DNA of 64,000 nt from CAZPMT01 sp964587655 (GTDB lineage: Bacteria > Hydrogenedentota > Hydrogenedentia > Hydrogenedentales > SLHB01): positions 23,429 through 87,428 of the forward strand of contig CAZPMT010000009.1 of assembly GCA_964587655.1 (NCBI GenBank), read 5' to 3'. This document shows, piece by piece, positions 58,108-64,000 of this stretch. The position numbers were made by a program, and so were the translations under genes. How positions within the stretch are numbered: the stretch's first letter is position 1; the number at the start of each line of letters is the position of its first letter. The notes beneath the pieces were generated by a model that saw only the letters and a list, made by a program, of their open reading frames with translations, had not been told where the DNA came from and made no database searches.

Positions 58108-60860
58108 CACTTGCTATCACGACTGATAAGAGGCCAATTTGCCTGCGTCCCAGTAAGACAACGCTCAATCCGACCGCACGGTGGATGCTGTTAGCGTGGG
58201 CAATCTTGCTCGGCGCGGGTTCAGGCGCGTGGGCGGCCGCTGTAGTTTCACTCGATCGCGATCATGCGGGCCTATCGCCGTTTCCGCGGGGTGTCCGGGG
58301 AACGTGGCGGCAAGACGAGGGACGTGACGGGAATCCCGCTTTGGTGATTGACGGACGGGGAGTGCAGTGCCGTTTTTCACTGTTTGAAGCACCACGGCAA
58401 CTCCCGGTTCCAGACCGCTATCGTGCGGAAGCATGGGTGAAAGCGGAAGGCGTTGGATGTCAGCTCGATCTTGTTCTGGTTGATGGGCAGGGCTACGAAC
58501 GCGGCCGACGCAAGATCGTTGCCAGCCAGAAGACTCGTTCCCAAGTTGAACTTGAGAACGAGTCGGTCGAGCTTGCCTGGTCATATGGCGCGTGTGATCT
58601 GGCGATGGACGAACCTGTGGAGGGGTTGGCCTGCAACATCGAGGTCTCGATAAACGATGCGCGGATATGTATCGACGGACTGAAAGTGTCCACTTCAGAA
58701 TCGATCTTGACTAACGGGGACTTCCAATTTCTCGACATGCCTGCGAGCGGGGAGAAACAAAACAACACGCCCCGCGGGTGGCGTCGGATGATCTTGCCGG
58801 ACAGCGGAGACCCGCAGGCCGACGGCTCTTTCGCCGTGGAGGAGCGGGGCGGCGATCGTGCGCTCACGGTGACAAAAGGGGAAGGCGCGTTCCTCATTTC
58901 GGCTACGCCTATCGCGATCCCGGATGAGACAGAAAGCTTCGTCGCACGCGCGTACTTCAAGAAATCCGGCCTGCCCGCGCAGCCGGGGATCGTGCTGCGG
59001 CAGTATGGGGCGCATGGACTGCTCAAGGAGGACCGTTCGCAGGATCCCGTGTCCGGCGAGACGCTCGTCTCGACCGGGCGGCTGCCGTTGGCCTCCGACG
59101 CGGACCGCGTGTTGCTTATCCTGGCTTTTCCACGGCAGGCCGGCACGTGGCGCATTCGGTCCGTCGAGTTCATCCCTCTCGTTGAGAGGAAACCGGGTGT
59201 CCACATCTACGCGGATCAGGTAGGATACAACACTGGCGGCCCGTTGCGATTTGTCGTCGCCTCGACGGTTTTTCCAGCGGACGGCGCCGGCAGGTTTGTG
59301 CTGAAGAATCAGCAGCGAACCGCCTACCAGGGTCTGCTTATTCCGCTCGGCCGGGCGGAAGGCGAACACGGGAGTGACTGGGGGAGTTACTACTTCGCGG
59401 GCGTTGTGAACGACGTGGCCTCCGGCTCCTACCTACTGGAGGCCGGCGTAGGCGATTCACAGGCCACAGCACAGCCCGTGCTGGTCGGCCCTCGCCTTCA
59501 CATGCGCGAGACCGGTGAACTGGCGTATCGCTTCTACTCGATTCAGCGTTGCGGATGCGAGGTCCCGGGCTGGCATGGGCCGTGCCATATGGACGACGCC
59601 AAACTGCCGGACGGCGGTCACGTGGACGCAACCGGCGGATATCACAATGCCGGAGACATGCACAAGCACATGGGGGATAATACGCCGGTCTCGGTCTATG
59701 GAATGGTGTGCGCCTATGAAGGCGATCCTGCCTTCTTTGAAACGCTGGACCGCGACGGCAATCACCGGGCGGACATTTTGGATGAAGCCGTGTGGGGCGC
59801 TGACTGGATGCTCAAGATGGTGGACCCGGCGACGGGCCGGATCTGGATGAACGTTACAAACGACATCGACTACTACGGCATTCCGGAACATGATACCGAC
59901 GGGATTTCGGGCAATCGCGACGACCGGGTCATCAACACCAGCGATCCCGGCGACCTCGGCGCATACACAATCGCCGCGTGGGCGGTCTTGGGGCGCCGTC
60001 TCAATGCGCCCGCGTACCTCGATGCCGCTCGGAAGCTCTGGGCCGTGTACGAAGACCGTATCCTAGCCGCTTACGAGCCGCGACAAGTTTTCGCCGCAAT
60101 CGAGTTGTATCGCAACACGGGAGAGGCCAGGTATCTTTCGATGGCCGAGCGAATCGCCGGCAAGTTGCTTGAACTCCAGAACTCGCCGGGCGACGGTGCA
60201 AGGTCTTCCGCGCCGGGATGGTTTGCACGCGCGCCGGGAGGACCGCCCGAGATGAAGATCGTGGACGAGGGCGTGATCCCGGCGGCCTTGGCGCGCTTCG
60301 CGTTGGAAAACCCGGCATCTCCATTGAACGGTCGCATCCGGGACAGTCTTCGGACCTATTTCGCATGGACGTTTCGTCTGGCCGGCAATCCCTTTGGCCT
60401 GTTGCGCAACTACACCGGCGTCGAGCCATTCTATTTCAAGGCCCGCGACGATTGGTTCGGGGGGAGCAACAGCGAATACCTTTCCGTGGCATGGGCGGCG
60501 AACCTGTCCGCGGCCGTATTCAAGGACGATCCCGCAATGGCCGTTCGCTTGCAATCCTGCGCCGCGAACCAAGTGCACTGGATACTTGGCATGAATCCCA
60601 TGGCTCTCTGCATGTTTGAAGGCAAAGGCAATTCCGAACGCATCTACTATCATCACCTATACGCCGAAATCCCCGGCCACGAACGCGGGGCAGTGCCCGG
60701 CGCAATACCCAATGGCATCATCCGTCCACCTGATAACTCGGACCGGCCCTGGTTTGACCTGAGAACAGGACCAGGCAGCCTGCCCGGAGCCGAGTCGGCG
60801 GAACCTTGGCTGCCCCACAATGCGTATTTCTTGCTCATGCTCTCAACCACCGGCCGTTAG
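58104..60860 (+). CDS. Secreted GH9-family glucanase with N-terminal carbohydrate-binding-like modules
   Basis: A 918-residue exported protein: signal peptide around residues 24-46 (ARWMLLAWAILLGAGSGAWAA), then beta-rich modules (about 50-380), an Ig-like CelD_N domain (about 385-470: VHIYADQVGYNTGGPLRFVV) and a GH9 alpha-barrel. Catalytic region: GGYHNAGDMHKHMGDNT, where GH9 enzymes usually have D-A-G-D; the first Asp is Asn here. Later motifs are NSEYLSVAWAANLSAAVF (probable acid Glu), HWILGMNPMALCMFEGKGN and the conserved HH of YYHHLYAEIPGH. It probably cleaves beta-glucan or a related polymer. It overlaps the propeller gene by 4 bases. Confidence 0.82.
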   Translation: MTLAITTDKRPICLRPSKTTLNPTARWMLLAWAILLGAGSGAWAAAVVSLDRDHAGLSPFPRGVRGTWRQDEGRDGNPALVIDGRGVQCRFSLFEAPRQLPVPDRYRAEAWVKAEGVGCQLDLVLVDGQGYERGRRKIVASQKTRSQVELENESVELAWSYGACDLAMDEPVEGLACNIEVSINDARICIDGLKVSTSESILTNGDFQFLDMPASGEKQNNTPRGWRRMILPDSGDPQADGSFAVEERGGDRALTVTKGEGAFLISATPIAIPDETESFVARAYFKKSGLPAQPGIVLRQYGAHGLLKEDRSQDPVSGETLVSTGRLPLASDADRVLLILAFPRQAGTWRIRSVEFIPLVERKPGVHIYADQVGYNTGGPLRFVVASTVFPADGAGRFVLKNQQRTAYQGLLIPLGRAEGEHGSDWGSYYFAGVVNDVASGSYLLEAGVGDSQATAQPVLVGPRLHMRETGELAYRFYSIQRCGCEVPGWHGPCHMDDAKLPDGGHVDATGGYHNAGDMHKHMGDNTPVSVYGMVCAYEGDPAFFETLDRDGNHRADILDEAVWGADWMLKMVDPATGRIWMNVTNDIDYYGIPEHDTDGISGNRDDRVINTSDPGDLGAYTIAAWAVLGRRLNAPAYLDAARKLWAVYEDRILAAYEPRQVFAAIELYRNTGEARYLSMAERIAGKLLELQNSPGDGARSSAPGWFARAPGGPPEMKIVDEGVIPAALARFALENPASPLNGRIRDSLRTYFAWTFRLAGNPFGLLRNYTGVEPFYFKARDDWFGGSNSEYLSVAWAANLSAAVFKDDPAMAVRLQSCAANQVHWILGMNPMALCMFEGKGNSERIYYHHLYAEIPGHERGAVPGAIPNGIIRPPDNSDRPWFDLRTGPGSLPGAESAEPWLPHNAYFLLMLSTTGR

Positions 60861-60903
60861 AAAGCAGGCAGAACCGGGAACGAGGCAGGAATGCCTCACA
60901 CTT

Positions 60904-60935
60904 GGACAGCGTCACGTTATCAGCTAACGCTGTCC
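60904..60935. terminator. Possible bidirectional terminator hairpin
   Basis: GGACAGCGT (60904-60912) and ACGCTGTCC (60927-60935) form a 9-bp stem with a 14-base loop between the convergent GH9 and coiled-coil genes, touching the stop of the latter. No T-run. Confidence 0.4.
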
Positions 60936-61988
60936 GGACGGACGTTCCTGTTCAGTCGCCGCTGGCTGTGAATAGACGACGGTCTTAGCGGACGCGGATC
61001 CTTCGATGGCCTTGATGGCGATTTCCTGAACTTGGCCATACGACTTCTCGATCTGTCCCGAGAGCTTGGCGATCCGCTCCTGCTGTTCCTTGACGGACAC
61101 TTGAAGCGCCTCGATGCGGGATTTCGAGACATTCGTCTCGCCTTCAAACGCTTTCTTGAGCAATTCTTCGCGGTTCTGCGCCTCGCGCGAGAGATGATCC
61201 GTGGCATCTTTCACCGCCTTGGCCACCGCGTCCTCGAGCCGTTTGGGCGCCGACGCGGCCTCTTCCCGCAGACGGTTCAGTTCGCTTTCGCCGGCAGCCA
61301 ACGCCCGTTCACGCTCTTGAAGCTCCTTTTCCAGGGCCTCTTTCTTGAGTTGAGTCTCGCGTTCGATGCGCAGCTTCTCGTGCTCGAACTGTTCGCGCAT
61401 GACCTGCTGATCTCGTTCGAACTTGTATTTGAATTCCTCGACTTCGCGGTCGCGCGCCTTCTTCTCGATCGCCGAACGCTCCTTCACGTCGGCGTCGTGC
61501 GCCTGTTTTTCCTTGTCCCATTCCTCCCGGGTCGATTCGATCTCGCCCTCGAGTTCCTCTCTCTGCTGGGCCATCTCCTGTTCGAACTGTTCGCGCTTCT
61601 GCCGCTGGACTTCGAGCAGCGTCATCAAGGTGGAAGCCGACTTCTCAATCTCGAAGATCTCCCGAAGCTCCTGCTCCTTCGCGGAAAACGCCCGCTTGAC
61701 CTGAAGGTATCGCGAGATCTCCGCGTCGAGCTTGTCCGAGACCTGCATCAAAATCGTCCCGATCTCGGCCCGCAGCCGTCCTATCTCTTTGCCGATGCCT
61801 TCCGTCGAGAGCGCATCCGCCGTTTCCACCGCCTCACGGTTCTTCTTCTCCTCGACCTTCTGCTCCGGCTTCGCTTCCGCCTCGGCCTTCTGCTTCAACC
61901 GCTCCTGCAACTGCGCGTAAGCGTCCAGCATCTCCTTCTTCGTACTGGAAAGAGTCAACTGCTTTGCACCTGCATCTGCTTTCGCCAT
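60924..61988 (-). CDS. Long coiled-coil protein of unknown function
   Basis: A 354-residue soluble protein, nearly all predicted coiled coil: a Lys/Glu/Ala-rich start (QERLKQKAEAEAKPEQKVEE), a conserved-looking helical part (IGKEIGRLRAEIGTILMQVSDKLDAEISRYLQVKRA), then heptads with many Glu and Arg to about residue 330. No enzyme domain or membrane segment. It resembles cytoplasmic coiled-coil proteins seen singly in diverse bacteria, with no assigned role. AAGGAG 10 bases before ATG 61988 and a promoter at 62050-62078. Confidence 0.75.
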   Translation of the reverse strand: MAKADAGAKQLTLSSTKKEMLDAYAQLQERLKQKAEAEAKPEQKVEEKKNREAVETADALSTEGIGKEIGRLRAEIGTILMQVSDKLDAEISRYLQVKRAFSAKEQELREIFEIEKSASTLMTLLEVQRQKREQFEQEMAQQREELEGEIESTREEWDKEKQAHDADVKERSAIEKKARDREVEEFKYKFERDQQVMREQFEHEKLRIERETQLKKEALEKELQERERALAAGESELNRLREEAASAPKRLEDAVAKAVKDATDHLSREAQNREELLKKAFEGETNVSKSRIEALQVSVKEQQERIAKLSGQIEKSYGQVQEIAIKAIEGSASAKTVVYSQPAATEQERPSGQR

Positions 61989-62049
61989 GGAAAATGCTCC
62001 TTGTCACGGAAAAAACCCAATAGCCCAGACCCACACGCCAAGTAAGACT

Positions 62050-62078
62050 AGGATATTCCCCTTATCGCGCCAGTGCAA
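62050..62078 (-). promoter_or_regulatory. Predicted promoter of the coiled-coil gene
   Basis: Minus strand: TTGCAC (62073-62078), 17-base spacer, TATCCT (62050-62055). Confidence 0.55.
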
Positions 62079-62160
62079 GCTCTCTGCGACCGGCCTGCCG
62101 CCTGAGATGTCCCCCCAAAATGTTTGTGCACACCCTTGTCTGACACTCATGCCGGCCGCT

Positions 62161-62583
62161 CTACTCCTGCAGATACACTGCCGATACCTCGAAAGCATCC
62201 TCCGGGGCGCCGGTCCAACTGCCGTCGTGGAAAACACATGGCTCGTATTTTTCATTGCTGTACCTGAAAAAGGCCATCGACCAAGCGTCTTCGTTCCCGA
62301 GATAGCGAAGGCGGCACAAATGGGTTGGGATGTTCTTTAGCCGTTCGGTATGCTCTTCCCGCGTTTCGTCGTACATCTTCTCATCGAAATCCTCTGGGAC
62401 GTACGGTTCCGTATAGGCGTCTACATAACAGAATTGCCCGTGAAAACGGACATCAATGCGCGTGAACTTCCCCGCGTAGTGTCTTTCCGCATACGCCAAG
62501 ATACGGTCTCGCGTCCGTTCCTGAATGGAAGGCGATATCTTGCGTCCACCCGAATGTGGATCGTAGACCCAGACCCGCTTCAT
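62161..62583 (-). CDS. Small protein of unknown function, related to its neighbour
   Basis: A 140-residue soluble protein (starts MKRVWVYDPHSGGRKISPS; GQFCYVDAYTEPY; LCRLRYLGNEDAWSMAFFRYSNEKYEP; ends with VSAVYLQE). Strand-rich with aromatic residues; no catalytic motif seen. GGAGGA upstream supports ATG 62583. Its second half aligns with the product of 62747-63073 (CRL-x-Y-x-G-N, W-x-x-A, Y-S-x-x-x-Y-x-P). Function unknown. Confidence 0.72.
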   Translation of the reverse strand: MKRVWVYDPHSGGRKISPSIQERTRDRILAYAERHYAGKFTRIDVRFHGQFCYVDAYTEPYVPEDFDEKMYDETREEHTERLKNIPTHLCRLRYLGNEDAWSMAFFRYSNEKYEPCVFHDGSWTGAPEDAFEVSAVYLQE

Positions 62584-62746
62584 TAATGTTCCTCCATGCT
62601 AATGTTGAATTATCCCGGGACGAACACACGGCTCTCAGACGTGGATTTCACGGTCGGGCGTTGCCCTTTCGTTTCCGGGATTGGCGTCCAGTTTGTCTGC
62701 GGCTCACAGGCCGAGTCCACGAAGTTTGGCGCAACCGCCGGCTCTG

Positions 62747-63073
62747 CTATTCGTATGCCTCGATGCCGGCTCGCATCGCACCTTGGACGGTCCCGTCGAC
62801 CAGTTCCGCACCTGGAAACCACCACTCTTCCGGATCGTATCTATCGGTGCTGTACTTGTAGATTGCGAACTCCCAGCGTTTCATGTTCCCAGTATACTCC
62901 AGGCGGCAGATCGGCTGCGCACCGCCACCGTCATCCGTACCCAAGTACAGATATCGACCACGAAAGCTGGCGGCGTACGCGATACCGCACGCGGTAAGTT
63001 GATCCTTGTTGAAAGAATCGACGATTCGCTGGACTTCACGCCTAACTTCGGGGGGTATCGACCGTACTGGCAT
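62747..63073 (-). CDS. Small protein of unknown function, second member of the pair
   Basis: A 108-residue soluble protein (MPVRSIPPEVRREVQRIVDSF; FRGRYLYLGTDDGGG; ICRLEYTGNMKRWEFAIYKYSTDRYDPEEW; ends GAMRAGIEAYE). The last 60 residues share a pattern with the preceding gene, so the two are probably paralogues with one fold. 163 bases separate them. Function unknown. Confidence 0.7.
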   Translation of the reverse strand: MPVRSIPPEVRREVQRIVDSFNKDQLTACGIAYAASFRGRYLYLGTDDGGGAQPICRLEYTGNMKRWEFAIYKYSTDRYDPEEWWFPGAELVDGTVQGAMRAGIEAYE

Positions 63074-63359
63074 CTTCGACCTCGCTTATCATAATGGGAA
63101 TGCCCGACTGAACCGCATGCTCATGCTTGCAGCATACTACCCAACGCCGCCAAGCGGCAACACGATAATCAGAGGCATCGCTTCTCTCTTCGAGACATCC
63201 GCGCTTCGCGCCCAAGGCTGCTAACGCACAACCCAGCGCGCAGCGGTCACGCGGGCGTGCCGTCCTGCGATGACGCTTCCCATTCCTGGATAGCTGCAAT
63301 GGCTTGTGCGGATTCCGTACTACTATCCCTCAGAATCTTGTTTTCTTGCGAAGATTTTC

Positions 63360-63387
63360 TTTGCGTTCTCTGCGTTCTTTGCGGTTA
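63360..63387. repeat. TTTGCGTTCTCTGCG repeat
   Basis: TTTGCGTTCTCTGCG followed by TTCTTTGCGGTTA, in which GCGTTCT and TGCG are repeated. It resembles the CGCAGAG repeats beside the GxxExxY gene, in a different orientation and composition. Such sequences are common non-coding repeats in environmental genomes. Confidence 0.55.
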
Positions 63388-63536
63388 AGATCTTATGGAC
63401 TTGACCGTTTGGCTGCGGCTATGCCGCGCTGTGGACGTCTTGAGTTCTCTCAGAAGATGCCGGTCTTGGGCGGCTTTCCTGACCAGAGCGAGAATAAGGA
63501 ACGCGGTTCTCGTTACAGCGCCGGTGTTTTATCGCG

Positions 63537-63565
63537 TTGACCTGCGCCCCGCAATGCGATAGTCT
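63537..63565 (+). promoter_or_regulatory. Predicted promoter of the methyltransferase gene
   Basis: TTGACC (63537-63542), 17-base spacer, TAGTCT (63560-63565). The leader would be short, with GGAGGGG at 63572-63578 before ATG 63590. Confidence 0.5.
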
Positions 63566-63589
63566 CTAGGCGGAGGGGTGTTCACGCCA

Positions 63590-64000
63590 ATGCCCACGCT
63601 GGACTGGATAGGCAAGAAAGCCGTCATCAATCACGACAAGGAAGTCCCATTCCACCTGCTCCGTTGTGACGACAAGCTCTCCGTGGGCGATCCCGAAAGC
63701 GGCAATCTGCTCGTCCAGGGCGACAACCTTGTTGCGCTCAAGGCGTTGCTGCCCTACTACGCCGGGCAGGTCAAATGCATCTACATCGACCCGCCGTACA
63801 ACACCGGCAACGAGAATTGGACGTACAACGACAACGTCAACTCACCCGAAATTCGCCGGTGGCTGGAGAAGACCGTCGGCAAGGAAGGCGAAGATTTGTC
63901 GCGCCACGACAAGTGGCTTTGCATGATGTATCCGAGGTTGGCGCTGCTGAAGGAGTTTCTGGCTGAAGATGGAGTGATCTTCATCAGTATCGATGATAAT
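63590..64000 (+). CDS. Site-specific DNA methyltransferase, type III Mod-like, N-terminal part (3' truncated by window)
   Basis: The first 137 residues of an N4/N6 DNA methyltransferase of the beta-group type III family. Seen: MPTLDWIGKKAVINHDKEVPF, the SAM-linked LLVQGDNLVALKALLPYYAG, the catalytic CIYIDPPYNTGNENW (DPPY) and SRHDKWLCMMYPRLALLKEFL followed by FISIDDN. DPPY before the FxGxG-like region fits the beta class. The frame is open to the right edge. Its partner (a Res helicase-nuclease or other genes) lies outside. ATG 63590 is preferred over GTG 63578. Confidence 0.93.
   Translation, partial: MPTLDWIGKKAVINHDKEVPFHLLRCDDKLSVGDPESGNLLVQGDNLVALKALLPYYAGQVKCIYIDPPYNTGNENWTYNDNVNSPEIRRWLEKTVGKEGEDLSRHDKWLCMMYPRLALLKEFLAEDGVIFISIDDN

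Larger units (their letters stand above)
63074..63589. other. Intergenic region, 516 bases
   Basis: Between the small protein gene and the methyltransferase gene, which diverge. It holds a TTTGCGTTCTCTGCG-type repeat (63360-63387) and a promoter (63537-63565). No gene I can support in the rest. Confidence 0.55.

Noticed and set aside
1..64000. tRNA, rRNA or riboswitch genes
   Set aside because: I read the intergenic regions on both strands by eye and saw no convincing cloverleaf or known riboswitch core. A covariance-model scan would be needed to exclude them.

Overview
The window is a gene-dense, GC-rich bacterial chromosome segment. It contains no rRNA, no tRNA or CRISPR array that I can see, no phage genes and no complete transposon. 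The gene mix points to an anaerobic or facultative heterotroph with menaquinone respiration. It includes a menaquinone cluster, a multiheme c-type cytochrome, several uroporphyrinogen-decarboxylase-like (URO-D) proteins, Tat-exported Gfo/Idh/MocA and FG-GAP proteins, and secreted glycosidases. This repertoire resembles uncultured lineages near Hydrogenedentota, Sumerlaeota or the PVC group, but that placement is an inference from gene content only. Many dispersed palindromes, some inside reading frames, also suggest an environmental genome rich in small repeats.

Layout. 1-1641: end of a UvrD/PcrA helicase and the bifunctional P-protein for phenylalanine synthesis. 1656-3002: a family 4 glycosidase on the minus strand. 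3149-9466: a glycosyltransferase followed by a tightly packed menaquinone run in the order menG, menF, menD, menH, menB. 9733-17070: a large secreted calcium-repeat/IPT protein, a YfhO-like membrane protein, and a convergent PMT-like glycosyltransferase. 17284-24030: acetyl-CoA synthetase, a DnaA-like ATPase with a long coiled coil coupled to an HD phosphohydrolase and a URO-D-like protein, then a FmdB-type zinc ribbon and a transglutaminase-like protein. 24074-26233: a cytochrome built from three nearly identical diheme units.

26564-32987 is an eight-gene minus-strand operon: acyl-CoA dehydrogenase, MaoC hydratase, PHP protein, two thiolase-fold proteins without the catalytic cysteines, two DUF35 proteins and an SDR dehydrogenase. 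It looks like an acyl-CoA side-chain degradation module that ends in a non-thiolytic, perhaps retro-aldol, cleavage. Divergent from it are two more URO-D-like genes separated by a 22-bp perfect hairpin. 35738-45276 holds tex, an anchored amidohydrolase, lipA with a stand-alone lipoyl domain, hom, thrC, a DedA protein and a HAD phosphatase. 45616-47892 encodes an NrdD-like protein that keeps ATP-cones but lacks the expected catalytic cysteines and the glycyl-radical domain. 48040-52453 carries a KefB-type antiporter, a GxxExxY gene between inverted repeats, a small acidic protein, an RHS fragment and a Tat-exported oxidoreductase. 52544-60860 has a B12-binding radical SAM protein and a run of secreted or carbohydrate-active genes ending in a GH9 glucanase. 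60924-64000 has a coiled-coil protein, two related small proteins and the start of a type III-like DNA methyltransferase cut by the window edge.

The most unusual signals are the cysteine-less thiolase pair with two DUF35 partners, the NrdD-like pseudoenzyme, the DnaA-like coiled-coil ATPase, and at least four families of small palindromic or inverted repeats. Several of those repeats have entered or now delimit coding sequences.
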